Shown: positions 22,045 to 33,004, counted from the stretch's first letter. The stretch is 64,000 nt of DNA from Streptomyces viridochromogenes (GCF_001270495.1 NZ_LGUR01000003.1:62001-126000), one strand, 5' to 3'. A program made the numbers and translations. Notes: generated by a model from the sequence alone, not told the origin.

Positions 22045-23283
22045 CTAGGACGCCTGGTCGGCCCCTACCAAGGCATCCTCCTCCCGGGCCGCCGACGCGG
22101 GGGTCTCGCTGCTTTCAGGCTGCGGCTGCTCTACCGAGGCTTGGTCCTGGGCGTCCTCCTGGGCCTCAGTCACTGTTGCCACTTCCTCGCTCTCGTCCCC
22201 GGGGAGCGACTCGGCTTGTGGCTGCGCGACTTCCACAACCGTGTTCACGACTTCGCCGATCGCAGCCTGCGATACCGACTGAGGGTCGTCTACGACGATC
22301 GGTTCGGGTGCCGCAAGAACTTCGTTCGTGGCCGGGTCGGTCACCGTCACCGCGACGATGCGCGGGTGGGCGTCGGGCGACTCCTCAATGGGCGTGACGA
22401 CCTCCGCCATAACGACCATGGAGTCCGAGACCTGGGCCGTGGCTGCGACGTAGACGGCATCTGCGGCTTCGTCGCCGTTAGTGTCGAGCTGCTGGACATC
22501 GAACGTCGTGCTCATGCCCGGCTGGCTGATGTCGGCCATGAAGGTGCGGAACGGGGTCAGCTCGTCAGGGAGGGACTCGACCACATCCTCGATCGGGTCC
22601 GGCACAACGTCCTTCACGGTGTCGCCGAGCACGTCGACAAGCCCCTTGTCCGCCTCGTCGTCGGCCTTCCCCGTGGCCTTGCCGTCCCCCTTGTCCTCCT
22701 TCGCGGCGGGCTTGTTGCCCTTCTCCTTGCTGGCCTTGCCGTTGTCGCTCGGAGCCTTGCGGCTACCAGCCTCCTGGGCGTCCGCCTTGCCGCTCTCGCT
22801 GGAAGCTTCGTCGTACGAAACCTCCTCCGCTGGCGCCACCTGCCGGTACACGTCGCCCCCCGCAACTACGTACGTCCGCGCGTCGTCCTTACCTTGCTCC
22901 TCGCCGTAGGCGAGTTCACGGGCCTCTTTGAGGGTCAGCCCTCGACTCAGTGCCTCGCGGATGATGGCCTCACGCTGCGCGGCGGTGAACTCCACCCCAG
23001 CGATGCCGCCCCGGCCGTCGAAGAAGGTCGGCACATAGTCGTCCGGAGCCGTTTCGGCCTGGCTCGCCTCACTCTCCCCGGCCCCCGCGTCGGGGGCGCT
23101 GCGGCCCGCCTCCGCGCGCTGCGCGGCCCCTGTGTCGCCGCCTGACTGCACCACCGCGAGCGACCCGCCATAGACGAGAGCGGTTGCGAGCATGCCCCAG
23201 CTCGCGAGGGCCGTTCTTCTCTGCGGCTCCCCCTTCGCCGGCAGCGCGAGGACACGGGAAACGGACAGACGACGTGCAGCCAC
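22045..23283 (-). CDS. Membrane-anchored or secreted acidic protein, unknown
   Basis: 412 residues from GTG 23283 (GGGGGG 7 bases upstream; longer starts possible). An N-terminal signal-anchor (ALASWGMLATALVYGGSLAVV) is followed by a region with FTAAQREAIIREALSRGL, a Lys/Gly/Ala-rich repetitive stretch (GKASKEKGNKPAAKEDK) and a C-terminal domain with a DTNGDEAAD calcium-loop-like segment, then an acidic Gln/Glu-rich tail. It converges on the MurF-like gene with only 4 bases between them. No family recognised. An extracytoplasmic role is likely. Confidence 0.55.
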   Translation of the reverse strand: MAARRLSVSRVLALPAKGEPQRRTALASWGMLATALVYGGSLAVVQSGGDTGAAQRAEAGRSAPDAGAGESEASQAETAPDDYVPTFFDGRGGIAGVEFTAAQREAIIREALSRGLTLKEARELAYGEEQGKDDARTYVVAGGDVYRQVAPAEEVSYDEASSESGKADAQEAGSRKAPSDNGKASKEKGNKPAAKEDKGDGKATGKADDEADKGLVDVLGDTVKDVVPDPIEDVVESLPDELTPFRTFMADISQPGMSTTFDVQQLDTNGDEAADAVYVAATAQVSDSMVVMAEVVTPIEESPDAHPRIVAVTVTDPATNEVLAAPEPIVVDDPQSVSQAAIGEVVNTVVEVAQPQAESLPGDESEEVATVTEAQEDAQDQASVEQPQPESSETPASAAREEDALVGADQAS

Positions 23284-23442
23284 AGAAGAACCCCCCGGTT
23301 CGGAACAAGTGCTTCCAGTTATCCAAAACGGACGTGAGTTCGAAAGCAAGCGCATTCCGCACCCGTGAGGCTCACACTTTGTACTGCCGAGTAGCGGGCA
23401 ACCCTGGCGGCGCCTCGTGCGTCTGAGGCCCACCCAGAAGAC

Positions 23443-23527
23443 CCAGCACCAATCCAGCACGGTAGGGATGAAGAGGGGTGATGATAGGTGACGATGTGTC
23501 AGATTATCCAGCACCGATCCAGCACGG
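23443..23527. repeat. Paired CCAGCACC(A/G)ATCCAGCACGG repeats
   Basis: Two 20-bp copies (23443-23462 and 23508-23527) differing at one base, each made of two CCAGCAC units 11 bases apart. Such spaced short repeats resemble arm-type integrase sites at the end of an integrated element, or a regulator's operator. They lie in the otherwise empty 23284-23614 stretch beside ychF. Confidence 0.65.
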
Positions 23528-23567
23528 GAAAAACTAAGGGGCCGAACCCCGGAAGGTTCGACCCCTT
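23528..23567 (-). terminator. ychF terminator
   Basis: On the minus strand a 13-bp stem (23555-23567 with 23536-23548, one mismatch) precedes TTAGTTTTTCCC. Correctly placed and oriented to end ychF transcription; the rest of 23284-23614 shows no gene. Confidence 0.8.
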
Positions 23568-23614
23568 CTGACCTGCGCATTTGTCAGATCAGCAACGTGG
23601 TGGTATGTCGCCCG

Positions 23615-24703
<1,089 letters not shown>

Positions 24704-24918
24704 GTTGCGACTTCCCGTACGTGAGAGGACTTCAGGGGCTGGGCTGGGGCCCGGTCCTTCTTTGATCTTCGATGCAGATGACGCAGATGCACGGGCCGAT
24801 CCACCAGTCTACGGCGTACCGAACCCGGCCCCGGCGCCCTGTCGAACACCTGGCCAAGGTCCGCCCCAAGGTGTGTCTCAGGGCCGATTCGCCACATAAA
24901 CCGACCTAGGTTGGTCGT

Positions 24919-25854
24919 GTGGAGCAAGACAGGGCGCGATCCGCCGGGTACGGAGCGCGAAGCGGTGCGCCGCCGCCGTTGCCGCCGCAGACCGTGCGGG
25001 GCAGGGGTGGTGCGGGACGGGGTGAGCGCGGGCTCGCGCCGGACGGGGACAGTGGCGGGGAGCGTGTGGAGCGGGGCGAAGGTCGTACGGGGCGCGGCGC
25101 GGGCGAGTGGGCGCCGGAGGTGAGCGGCGCGAGCCGTGCGAGGGGGATGCGGGGTGTGAGCGGGGTGCGGGGTTCGGGCCAGTCCGTCTGGGCCTCACGG
25201 TCATCCGAGTCATCCGGCCCGTCCGGGGCGCCCAGGCCGACCAGGTCATCCGGGTCATCCGAGTCGTCCGGGACGTCCGGCTCCGGGGCGGCTGCACGGG
25301 GCGCCCGCGCTTCCCGCGCCGCCCGGGCGTTCCGAGCCACCGCGTCCGCCCAGCCCGCCCGCTCCACCCGGCCCGTGTCCCAGCGCCGCCCGGGTACGGC
25401 CCCGGCGGCAGCGGCGGTACGGCGCCCGGGGTCGACGCCCGCGCCGCAGGCCGTACGCCGGTTTCCCAACCCCCGGCTCACCGGCCTGGGCTGCGGTCTG
25501 TTCTGCGGTGCCGTGATGTTCCTGCTCGGCCACCTCGACGCACTGCTCTTCGGGTCGTCGCTCACCGTGTACAGCGTGCTGTTCCTGCCGGTGTGTGCGC
25601 TGACCGCGGTCTGGGTGCGCCGGGGTGATCTGATGACCGCGCCGGTGGTCGTACCGATCGCGTTCGCCGTGGGGCTGGTTCCCGTGGCCGACCACGGCGG
25701 GGACCTCGGCGATCATCTGATGGGGCTGTTCAGTGCCCTCGCCACACAGGCCGGGTGGCTGTACGGGGGGACGCTGGTAGCCGGTCTCCTCGTGCTCGTC
25801 CGAAGGGTCCGCCTGCTGGCGCGCAGGGCGGCGGCCCGGCGCCGACAGGCGTGA
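24919..25854 (+). CDS. DUF6542 membrane protein with low-complexity N-terminus
   Basis: 311 residues. Residues 1-180 are Arg/Gly/Ser/Pro-rich with many SSGSSES-like repeats and are probably disordered. The C-terminal 120 residues hold four transmembrane helices (LGCGLFCGAVMFLLGHLDAL, VYSVLFLPVCALTAVW, VVPIAFAVGLVPV, GTLVAGLLVLVRR), the DUF6542 region. Role unknown. GTG start inferred. Convergent with ppgK. Confidence 0.8.
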   Translation: MEQDRARSAGYGARSGAPPPLPPQTVRGRGGAGRGERGLAPDGDSGGERVERGEGRTGRGAGEWAPEVSGASRARGMRGVSGVRGSGQSVWASRSSESSGPSGAPRPTRSSGSSESSGTSGSGAAARGARASRAARAFRATASAQPARSTRPVSQRRPGTAPAAAAVRRPGSTPAPQAVRRFPNPRLTGLGCGLFCGAVMFLLGHLDALLFGSSLTVYSVLFLPVCALTAVWVRRGDLMTAPVVVPIAFAVGLVPVADHGGDLGDHLMGLFSALATQAGWLYGGTLVAGLLVLVRRVRLLARRAAARRRQA

Positions 25855-25907
25855 CCGTCACCGTCGGCCGACGGTCCCTCGCCGGCCGTCGGCCGCCCCT
25901 CGCCGGG

Positions 25908-26657
25908 TCAGCCGGTCTTCTCCGCCGCGTGCATCGCCGCGCCCACGATCCCCGCGTTGTTCTGCAACTGCGCCGGGACGATCTCCGCCTTGATGCCCTC
26001 GATGTGGTGCAGGAACTTGTGGGACTTGCGGCTCACCCCGCCGCCGATGATGAACAGCTCCGGGGAGAACAGCATCTCGACATGGGCCAGGTACTTCTGG
26101 ACGCGGTGGGCCCAGTGCTCCCAGGTCAGCTCCTCGTCCTCCTTGGCCTTGCTGGAGGCGCGCTTCTCGGCGTCGTGGCCGTGGAGTTCCAGGTGGCCCA
26201 GCTCGGTGTTGGGGACGAGGACGCCGTCCATGAAGAGCGCGCTGCCGATGCCCGTGCCGAAGGTGAGGAGGATCACGGTGCCTCTGCGGTCGCGGCCCGC
26301 GCCGAAGTGCATCTCGGCGACGCCGGCCGCGTCCGCGTCGTTGACCACCGTCACCGGGTGGCCGCCGAGGCGGTCGCTGAACAACGCGCGCGCGTCCGTG
26401 TCGATCCAGCCCTTGTCGACGTTCGCCGCCGTACGGATGGTGGATCCGTCGGTGACCACGCCGGGGAAGGTGAGCCCGACCGGCCCGGTCCAGCCGTAGT
26501 GCTCGACGACCTGCTTCACACCGTCGGCCACCCCGTCGGGCGTGGCCGGGTGCGGAGTGAGCACCTTGAAGCGCTCCTGAGCGAGATCGCCCCTGTCGAG
26601 GTCCACCGGGGCACCCTTGATTCCGGATCCGCCGATGTCCAAGCCGAAGATCTGCAT
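25908..26657 (-). CDS. ppgK: Polyphosphate glucokinase (ROK family)
   Basis: 249 residues. Phosphorylates glucose using polyphosphate (and ATP). FGLDIGGSGIKGA is the phosphate-binding start, with GPVGLTFPGVV, VNDADAAG (catalytic Asp), and GTGIGSALF. The zinc-binding Cys motif of sugar-binding ROK repressors is absent, as expected for PpgK. Sits next to ispH in the usual Streptomyces order. Confidence 0.93.
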   Translation of the reverse strand: MQIFGLDIGGSGIKGAPVDLDRGDLAQERFKVLTPHPATPDGVADGVKQVVEHYGWTGPVGLTFPGVVTDGSTIRTAANVDKGWIDTDARALFSDRLGGHPVTVVNDADAAGVAEMHFGAGRDRRGTVILLTFGTGIGSALFMDGVLVPNTELGHLELHGHDAEKRASSKAKEDEELTWEHWAHRVQKYLAHVEMLFSPELFIIGGGVSRKSHKFLHHIEGIKAEIVPAQLQNNAGIVGAAMHAAEKTG

Positions 26658-26686
26658 GGCCCTACGTTACGACGCAGGACCGACAG

Positions 26687-27703
26687 TCACTCCGCGGAGT
26701 CGCCGGAGCCACCGGACCCCGTGCGCTCGGCGATCAGCGACGCCGCCTCCTCGCGCAGGTCACGGCGTAGTTCCTTCGGCAGCGAGAAGGTGATGGACTC
26801 CTCGGCCGCCTTGACGAGTTCGACGTCCCCGTAGCCGCGCTGCGACAGCCACTCCAGGACCTCCTCGACCAGCACCTCCGGGACGGAGGCGCCGGAGGTG
26901 ACGCCGACGGTGGTGACGCCCTCCAGCCAGGCTTCGTCGATCTCGCTCGCGAAGTCCACGAGGTATGCCTCGCGCGAGCCCGCGAGCTTGGCGACCTCTA
27001 CGAGCCGCTTGGAGTTGGAGGAGTTGCGGGAGCCGACCACGATGACCAGCTCGGCCTCGGCGCCCATCTGCTTCACCGCGAGCTGGCGGTTCTGCGTGGC
27101 GTAGCAGATGTCGTCGCTGGGCGGGGAGATGAGCTGCGGGAACTTCTCCTTCAGCGCGTCGACGGTCTCCATCGTCTCGTCGACGGAGAGGGTGGTCTGC
27201 GACAGCCACACGATCTTCGACGGGTCGCGGACCTCGACCTTGGCGACGTCCTGCGGACCGTCGACGAGCTGGATGTGGTCGGGGGCCTCGCCGGACGTGC
27301 CGATGACCTCCTCGTGGCCCTCGTGTCCGATCAGGAGGATGTCGTAGTCCTCGTTCGCGAAGCGGACGGCTTCCTTGTGGACCTTGGTGACCAGGGGGCA
27401 GGTGGCGTCGATGGTGGCGAGTTGGCCGCGCTTGGCCTCTTCGTGGACGACGGGGGCGACGCCGTGCGCCGAGAACATCACGATGTTGCCCGGCGGGACC
27501 TCCTCCGTCCGCTCGACGAAGATGGCGCCCTTCTTCTCCAGGGTCTGTACGACGTACTTGTTGTGGACGATCTCGTGCCGGACGTACACCGGAGCGCCGT
27601 ACTGCTCCAGGGCTTTCTCGACGGCGATCACGGCGCGGTCCACACCCGCGCAGTAGCCACGGGGGGCGGCGAGCAGGACACGGCGGCCAGGCGAAGCAGT
27701 CAT
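26687..27703 (-). CDS. ispH: 4-hydroxy-3-methylbut-2-enyl diphosphate reductase
   Basis: 338 residues. Last step of the MEP isoprenoid pathway, producing IPP and DMAPP with a [4Fe-4S] cluster. Conserved cysteines lie in [24 protein letters not shown] and [11 protein letters not shown], with VGSRNSSNS for substrate binding. Start at ATG 27703; an ATG 9 bases upstream is also possible. Relevant to the isoprenyl transferase at 59244. Confidence 0.96.
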   Translation of the reverse strand: MTASPGRRVLLAAPRGYCAGVDRAVIAVEKALEQYGAPVYVRHEIVHNKYVVQTLEKKGAIFVERTEEVPPGNIVMFSAHGVAPVVHEEAKRGQLATIDATCPLVTKVHKEAVRFANEDYDILLIGHEGHEEVIGTSGEAPDHIQLVDGPQDVAKVEVRDPSKIVWLSQTTLSVDETMETVDALKEKFPQLISPPSDDICYATQNRQLAVKQMGAEAELVIVVGSRNSSNSKRLVEVAKLAGSREAYLVDFASEIDEAWLEGVTTVGVTSGASVPEVLVEEVLEWLSQRGYGDVELVKAAEESITFSLPKELRRDLREEAASLIAERTGSGGSGDSAE

Positions 27704-27829
27704 GCGTCCCATCGTAAGGGTGCGTTCGGCGGGTCGAAGATCGCGTGGGTGACGGGTTGGTGGACAGACTGACCGTGGGCTGTGAGGGGTGGGGAACAAC
27801 GCGACGGGCGAGGTGGTGGCGGAGGCGTG

Positions 27830-28003
27830 ATGTCCGGAACCGGCACGGCGGAGCGTACGACCGACGAAGGACACGGGCTACGCCGGAGCCTCGGCTTCCG
27901 TGACCTGGTCGTCTACGGGCTGCTGTTCATCGCGCCGATGGCACCGGTCGGGGTGTTCGGCACGCTGGACGCCCGCTCGCAGGGGGCGGTCGCGCTGGTG
28001 TAC
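27830..28003 (+). pseudogene. Truncated amino-acid permease (APC family), 5' fragment
   Basis: A GGAGG-preceded ATG opens a frame with the typical APC-permease N-terminus ([20 protein letters not shown], then [18 protein letters not shown]), covering only the first helix and the start of the next. At about 28004 the frame runs into GGGGG-rich sequence and the palindromic repeat, and the other 10 or more helices are missing. The frame happens to stay open into xseA, but this is not a real fusion. A full permease gene is the expected neighbour at this spot. Confidence 0.8.
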
Positions 28004-28039
28004 GGGGGTGGGGGCGGGCGGAGGACGTTCGGGGGTAAC

Positions 28040-28237
28040 GGTTCTTCGCCCCCGCCGCCCCTACCCGTCCCATCCTTCTGGGGCTCCGCCCCAGACCCCG
28101 CTCCTCAACGCCGGAGGGGCTGGGTTTTTCAGCCCGTCCGGCGTTTGAGGACGAGGCCCCTTCAGGGCCGAAGCGGGGGTCTGGGGGCGGCAGCCCCCAG
28201 GGACGGGACGGGTAGGGGCGGCGGGGGGCGAAGAACC
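28040..28237. repeat. Palindromic ~200-bp repeat, copy A
   Basis: Outer arms GGTTCTTCGCCCCCGCCGCC (28040 on) and its inverse ending AAGAACC at 28237 enclose further nested inverted segments (GGGGCTCCGCCCCAGACCCC; CAACGCCGGA / TCCGGCGTTTGAGG). It resembles copy B at 35641 in both sequence and layout and abuts the permease truncation. A MITE-like origin or a complex terminator are both possible. Confidence 0.8.
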
Positions 28238-28285
28238 CCCCGGCGGGTGGGCCGGGTTGTCGGTGGTGGCCGTTACGCTCGGCGC

Positions 28286-29533
28286 ATGGCTGTGAACACG
28301 TCTCCCGAATCGCCCCTGCCCGTCGGCGAGGTGTCGCGGCTCATCGGGGGGTGGATCGACCGTCTCGGGGCGGTGTGGGTCGAGGGGCAGATCACACAGC
28401 TGTCGCGGCGGCCCGGCGCCGGCGTCGTGTTTCTGACGTTGCGGGACCCGTCGTACGACATCTCCGTGAGCGTGACGGCGTACCGGCAGGTGTTCGACTC
28501 CGTCGCCGACGTGGTGAGCGAGGGCGCCCGCGTCGTCGTCCTCGCCAAGCCCGAGTGGTACGCCCCGCGCGGCCAGCTCTCCCTGCGCGCCACCGAGATA
28601 AAGCCCGTCGGCGTCGGCGAGCTCCTCGCCCGGCTGGAGATGCTGAAGAAGTCCCTCGCCGCCGAGGGGCTCTTCGCACCGGAGCGGAAGAAGCCGCTGC
28701 CCTTCCTGCCGCAGCTCATCGGCCTGGTCTGCGGACGCGCCTCCGCCGCCGAGCGGGACGTCCTGGAGAACGCCCGCCACCGCTGGCCCGCCGTCCGCTT
28801 CGAGGTCCGCAACGTCCCTGTACAGGGCGTGCACGCCGTACCGCAGGTCGTGCAGGCGGTGAAGGAACTCGACGAGATCGACGACGTGGACGTGATCATC
28901 GTCGCCCGTGGGGGCGGGAGCGTCGAGGATCTGCTGCCCTTCTCCGACGAACAGCTCGTCCGGGCCGTCGCCTCGTGTCGGACCCCGGTCGTGTCCGCGA
29001 TCGGGCACGAGCCCGACAACCCCCTCCTGGACCACGTCGCCGACCTGCGCGCCTCCACCCCCACCGACGCCGCCAAGAAGGTCGTGCCGGACGTGGGCGA
29101 GGAGTACGAGCGGGTGCGGATGCTGCGTGACCGGGCCCGGCGGTGTGTCGAGGCGTTCGTCGAGCGCGAGGAGCGAGGGCTCGCGCATGCCCTCGCGCGG
29201 CCCTCGATAGAGGATCCGCATCGGATGATCGACGAGCGCGCCGATCACGTGGCCTCGCTCCTCGACCGCAGCCGCCGCTGTGTCGGCCACCTCCTCGACC
29301 GCGCCCAGTCCGAGCTGACGCACACGCACGCACGCGTGGTGGCCCTCTCCCCCGCGGCGACCCTGAAGCGGGGCTACGCGGTGCTGCAGCGGGCCGACGG
29401 GCATGTGGTCCGTGACCCGGATGAGGTGACGGCGGACGAGGCGCTGCGGGCGCGGGTCGCCGAGGGCGAGTTCTCCGTACGGGTCGACGCCGCGCGAAGC
29501 GACGCGGCAAGTGACGCACGAAGCGATGCATAG
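28286..29533 (+). CDS. xseA: Exodeoxyribonuclease VII large subunit
   Basis: 415 residues. Degrades single-stranded DNA with XseB. N-terminal OB fold ([20 protein letters not shown]), catalytic core with [12 protein letters not shown] and [15 protein letters not shown] (ADLRASTPT), then a long coiled-coil and the KRGYAVLQ end motif. Start at ATG 28286 ([12 protein letters not shown]); no strong ribosome site. The last 15 residues ([11 protein letters not shown]) are a low-complexity tail. Followed 9 bases later by xseB. Confidence 0.95.
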   Translation: MAVNTSPESPLPVGEVSRLIGGWIDRLGAVWVEGQITQLSRRPGAGVVFLTLRDPSYDISVSVTAYRQVFDSVADVVSEGARVVVLAKPEWYAPRGQLSLRATEIKPVGVGELLARLEMLKKSLAAEGLFAPERKKPLPFLPQLIGLVCGRASAAERDVLENARHRWPAVRFEVRNVPVQGVHAVPQVVQAVKELDEIDDVDVIIVARGGGSVEDLLPFSDEQLVRAVASCRTPVVSAIGHEPDNPLLDHVADLRASTPTDAAKKVVPDVGEEYERVRMLRDRARRCVEAFVEREERGLAHALARPSIEDPHRMIDERADHVASLLDRSRRCVGHLLDRAQSELTHTHARVVALSPAATLKRGYAVLQRADGHVVRDPDEVTADEALRARVAEGEFSVRVDAARSDAASDARSDA

Positions 29534-29542
29534 GGTGGGCGA

Positions 29543-29809
29543 ATGACCAGCAAGGTGGAAGAGGCACTCGGGTACGAGCAGGCCCGGGACGAGCTGATCG
29601 ACGTCGTACGGCGGCTGGAGGCGGGCGGTACGACGCTGGAGGAGTCTCTCGCGCTCTGGGAGCGGGGCGAGGAGCTGGCCAAGGTGTGCCGACGGTGGCT
29701 GGACGGGGCGCGGGCGCGGCTGGACGCGGCCCTTGCCGAGGAGGCCGAGGAGTCTCAGGGGGCCCAGGAGGCCGCGGCGGAGCGGGAAGACGGCCGGGAC
29801 GGTTCGTAA
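29543..29809 (+). CDS. xseB: Exodeoxyribonuclease VII small subunit
   Basis: 88 residues. Pattern [36 protein letters not shown] and [13 protein letters not shown] is the XseB three-helix unit that wraps the XseA coiled coil. Acidic tail. Operon with xseA. Confidence 0.95.
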   Translation: MTSKVEEALGYEQARDELIDVVRRLEAGGTTLEESLALWERGEELAKVCRRWLDGARARLDAALAEEAEESQGAQEAAAEREDGRDGS

Positions 29810-29972
29810 CGCATCGCACCACCGCGTTTCCCCCGCGCGGCACCGTGCTGTGAAGCGGATCACCACACCCGACTCTTTGTTGAAGCTTGAACTTGTTTCG
29901 CGTACCGTCGGACGCGACAACCGGTCCCCGGTCCGTTTACGCGGACGACGCACATCCCGAGAAGGTTCACAC

Positions 29973-30563
29973 ATGTCTCTCGTTCTTGACCCCGCCGCCC
30001 AGGACCTGCTGTTCCGCGAGGCTCGCACCGCGAACACCTTCACCGACGAGCCGGTGTCCGAGGAGCAGGTCCAGGCGATCTACGACCTGGTCAAGTACGG
30101 CCCCACCGCCTTCAACCAGACCCCGCTGCGCATCACCCTGGTCCGCTCGGCCGAGGCCCGTGAGCGTCTGGTGCAGCACATGGCCGAGGGCAACCAGGCC
30201 AAGACCGCCGCCGCCCCGCTGGTCGCGATCCTGTCCGCGGACAACGAGTTCCACGAGGAGCTGCCGACCCTGTTCCCGGCGTTCCCGCAGGCCAAGGACC
30301 TCTTCTTCAGCGAGCGCGCGGCCCGCGAGAACGCCGCCGGGCTGAACGCCGCGCTTCAGGCCGCGTACTTCATCGTCGGCGTCCGTGCCGCCGGGCTGGC
30401 CGCCGGACCGATGACCGGCTTCGACTTCGAGGGCGTCCGCAAGGAGTTCCTGGACGACGACCACACCCCGCTGATGGTCGTCAACATCGGCAAGCCCGGC
30501 GCCGACGCCTGGTACCCGCGCTCCCCGCGCCTGGAGTACGACCAGGTCATCACCACGGTCTGA
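29973..30563 (+). CDS. Malonic-semialdehyde-reductase-like nitroreductase (RutE family)
   Basis: 196 residues. FMN-dependent nitroreductase fold: LLFREARTANTFTD, YGPTAFNQTPLRI, AAYFIVGVRAAGL, GPMTGFD, and a C-terminal NIGKPG. RutE reduces malonic semialdehyde in pyrimidine breakdown, but there is no rut operon here, so the natural substrate is uncertain. GAGAAGG lies 6 bases before ATG 29973. A near-palindrome GTTGAAGCTTGAAC (29880-29893) in the upstream region may be a MarR-type operator. Confidence 0.85.
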   Translation: MSLVLDPAAQDLLFREARTANTFTDEPVSEEQVQAIYDLVKYGPTAFNQTPLRITLVRSAEARERLVQHMAEGNQAKTAAAPLVAILSADNEFHEELPTLFPAFPQAKDLFFSERAARENAAGLNAALQAAYFIVGVRAAGLAAGPMTGFDFEGVRKEFLDDDHTPLMVVNIGKPGADAWYPRSPRLEYDQVITTV

Positions 30564-30608
30564 ACCGACCGCGGACGCGGACAACGGCAACGACGAACGC
30601 GTATGACG

Positions 30609-30639
30609 AAAGGCCCCCAGCCGTACGCCGGGGGCCTTT
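30609..30639. terminator. Bidirectional terminator
   Basis: AAAGGCCCCC (30609-30618) and GGGGGCCTTT (30630-30639) form a stem with A and T runs on both sides, between convergent genes. Confidence 0.9.
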
Positions 30640-30655
30640 CGTCATGCCCGGAGGG

Positions 30656-31177
30656 TCACTCCGCCTTCAGCGCCTTCGCCATCTGCCTCAGCTGCTCGAA
30701 CGACCCCGTGCCCGCCACCACCGTGGTCGCGCCCTTGTCCTGGTGGACGAGCGCGTCGTAGCGGCCGCCCGTGTACCGCGTCCACGTCCGGTCGCCGATC
30801 TTCTCGGTGTCCTCGGTCGCCCGGCCGCCCTGGGTGGCCTCCTCCAGGAACGTCGCCGGCTTCTCGGTCGACTGCTCGACCTGGACGTAGTCCCCGCCCG
30901 AGATGTGGAAGCCGAGATGCCAGGCGTCGGAGTCGTCGCCCTTGAAGCGGACGGATGTCGCCTTCCAGGTGTCGGGCAGCCCCTGCGGCGCGACCACCGG
31001 GTAGGACGCCGCGCGCCGGGCCGTGAGCAGCTCGACGCGGTAGTCGACCCGCGGGAGGTCGGGGGTGCCGTCCTCGTGGGGCACGAAGAGATAGATGACC
31101 CCCGCCGCGAGCACGGTCACTCCCAGGGAGAGGACCATGTTGCGGACCGACTTCTGCTTGCCGTTCGTACCTGCCAC
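30656..31177 (-). CDS. DUF4245 membrane-anchored protein
   Basis: 173 residues. One N-terminal helix (MVLSLGVTVLAAGVIYLFV) then an extracytoplasmic domain with YPVVAPQGLPDTW, ATSVRF, and a C-terminal VVAGTGSFEQLRQMA. DUF4245 proteins are actinobacterial and uncharacterised. Divergent from glpX, as in other Streptomyces. Confidence 0.88.
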   Translation of the reverse strand: MAGTNGKQKSVRNMVLSLGVTVLAAGVIYLFVPHEDGTPDLPRVDYRVELLTARRAASYPVVAPQGLPDTWKATSVRFKGDDSDAWHLGFHISGGDYVQVEQSTEKPATFLEEATQGGRATEDTEKIGDRTWTRYTGGRYDALVHQDKGATTVVAGTGSFEQLRQMAKALKAE

Positions 31178-31305
31178 GCCCCCTATCGTCGCAGGTGCCC
31201 TGGCCTGCTCATCCGTGGGGCCCCCTGCTCATTCTGTCCGCCCGAGGATAGAGTCAGGGCCGTCACCCTCATCCGGCCGTCGTCGTATCAGAAAGGTGCG
31301 CTCCG

Positions 31306-32343
31306 ATGACCGAGAATCATCATCATTTGCCGTCCGAGCTCGAAGTACCCAGTGAAGCCCCCGACCGCAACCTCGCCCTGGAACTGGTCCGTGTGACCGA
31401 AGCAGCGGCGATGGCCGCCGGCCGCTGGGTCGGGCGCGGCGACAAGAACGGCGCCGACGGTGCCGCGGTGCGCGCCATGCGGACCCTCGTCCACACCGTG
31501 TCGATGAACGGCGTCGTCGTCATCGGTGAGGGCGAGAAGGACGAAGCACCGATGCTCTTCAACGGAGAGCGGGTCGGCGACGGAACCGGGGCCGAGGTCG
31601 ACATCGCCGTCGACCCGATCGACGGGACCACGCTGACCGCGAAGGGCATGCCCAACGCGATCTCCGTGCTCGCCGCGGCGGACCGTGGGGCCATGTTCGA
31701 CCCGTCCGCCGTCTTCTACATGGACAAACTGGTCACCGGCCCCGAGGCCGCCGACTTCGTCGACATCGACGCGCCGGTGTCCGTGAACATCCGCCGCGTC
31801 GCCAAGGCCAAGCGGTCCACGCCCGAGGACGTCACCGTCGTCATCCTCGACCGGCCCCGCCACGAGGGCATCATCAAGGAGATCCGGGACGCCGGTGCGC
31901 GCATCAAGCTGATCTCCGACGGTGACGTCGCGGGATCGATCTACGCGCTGCGCGAGGGCACCGGCGTCGACATGCTGCTCGGCATCGGCGGTACGCCCGA
32001 GGGCATCATCTCGGCCTGTGCGGTGAAGTGCCTGGGCGGCACGATCCAGGGCAAGCTGTGGCCCAAGGACGACGAGGAGCGGCAGCGGGCCATCGACGCG
32101 GGGCACGACCTCGACCGGGTGCTGCTGACGGACGACCTGGTCGCCGGGGACAACGTGTTCTTCGTCGCCACGGGAATCACCGACGGTGAGCTGCTGCGTG
32201 GTGTGCGGTACCGGTCGGAGAACGCCACGACCGACTCCATCGTGATGCGGTCGAAGTCGGGCACGGTGCGGAGGATCGACTCCGAGCACCGGCTGAGCAA
32301 GCTGCGGGCCTACAGCGCGATCGACTTCGACAGGGCGAAGTGA
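31306..32343 (+). CDS. glpX: Class II fructose-1,6-bisphosphatase
   Basis: 345 residues. Gluconeogenic hydrolysis of fructose-1,6-bisphosphate to fructose-6-phosphate. Li-sensitive GlpX fold: [26 protein letters not shown] (metal site), GDVAGSI, and [13 protein letters not shown]. Full length. Followed by a strong terminator. Confidence 0.95.
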   Translation: MTENHHHLPSELEVPSEAPDRNLALELVRVTEAAAMAAGRWVGRGDKNGADGAAVRAMRTLVHTVSMNGVVVIGEGEKDEAPMLFNGERVGDGTGAEVDIAVDPIDGTTLTAKGMPNAISVLAAADRGAMFDPSAVFYMDKLVTGPEAADFVDIDAPVSVNIRRVAKAKRSTPEDVTVVILDRPRHEGIIKEIRDAGARIKLISDGDVAGSIYALREGTGVDMLLGIGGTPEGIISACAVKCLGGTIQGKLWPKDDEERQRAIDAGHDLDRVLLTDDLVAGDNVFFVATGITDGELLRGVRYRSENATTDSIVMRSKSGTVRRIDSEHRLSKLRAYSAIDFDRAK

Positions 32344-32407
32344 GATTTCGGCAGGACGAAACGCGCGCAGCGCGCTAGCGAGTAGCACCTGAAGGAAATG
32401 CGCAGCC

Positions 32408-32443
32408 AATTGGGCGCCCCCGGTGCGGAGGGGGCGCCCAATT
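32408..32443. terminator. Terminator between glpX and whiB-like gene
   Basis: 14-bp perfect stem AATTGGGCGCCCCC (32408-32421) with GGGGGCGCCCAATT (32430-32443), bidirectional. Confidence 0.9.
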
Positions 32444-32452
32444 TCCTGCTTC

Positions 32453-32830
32453 TCAGCCTGCTTGCGCTATGGGGTTCGCCGTCCTTGCCGCCTTCTTCAA
32501 TTCCATCTCGCGGCGGCGGCGCCTTGCCAGCACCACTCGGCGTTCTGCCGCGGTGAGGCCGCCCCAGACGCCGTACGGCTCGGGTTGGAGAAGGGCGTGT
32601 TCGCGGCACTCGACCATGACCGGGCAGCGTGCGCAGACCCGCTTGGCCGCCTCCTCACGGGAGAGACGGGCCGCGGTCGGCTCCTTGGAGGGGGCGAAGA
32701 ACAGGCCGGCCTCATCGCGCCGGCACACGGCCTCCGTATGCCATGGGGCGTCTTGGTCCCTGTCTCGCACTGGCACCCGCTGGGCCGGAACGGCAGCGAC
32801 CTGCAGGGACGAATGCGGCGGTTGCAGCAC
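32453..32830 (-). CDS. WhiB-family iron-sulfur regulator
   Basis: 125 residues. Four cluster cysteines at about C36, C66, C69 and C75 (CRRDEAGLFF; CARCPVMVECREHAL), the GVWGG turn, and a basic C-terminal helix (ARRRRREMELKKA) that contacts DNA. WhiB-like proteins carry a [4Fe-4S] cluster and act with the main sigma factor in development, redox stress or resistance. It corresponds in position to the WhiB-like gene near glpX in S. coelicolor. Confidence 0.93.
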   Translation of the reverse strand: MLQPPHSSLQVAAVPAQRVPVRDRDQDAPWHTEAVCRRDEAGLFFAPSKEPTAARLSREEAAKRVCARCPVMVECREHALLQPEPYGVWGGLTAAERRVVLARRRRREMELKKAARTANPIAQAG

Positions 32831-33004
32831 GGTCTACTCCTGACGACGGCTTCGCGAGCGAGAGACGATGCAGCAAGGTCTACCCGCTGTACGCGCGCCT
32901 ATGCAGTCAGTTCCGAACCGCTGGATTTCGAGGGGTCGTGCGCAGTGCTGTGCGGCTCCCGATTCGCTTCGAAACCGGGTCGGAAGCGGTCCGATTCACA
33001 ACCG

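Noticed and set aside
27782..29533. One long open frame joining permease N-terminus to xseA
   Set aside because: The junction is the palindromic repeat, and xseA has its own start with the normal family N-terminus at 28286.
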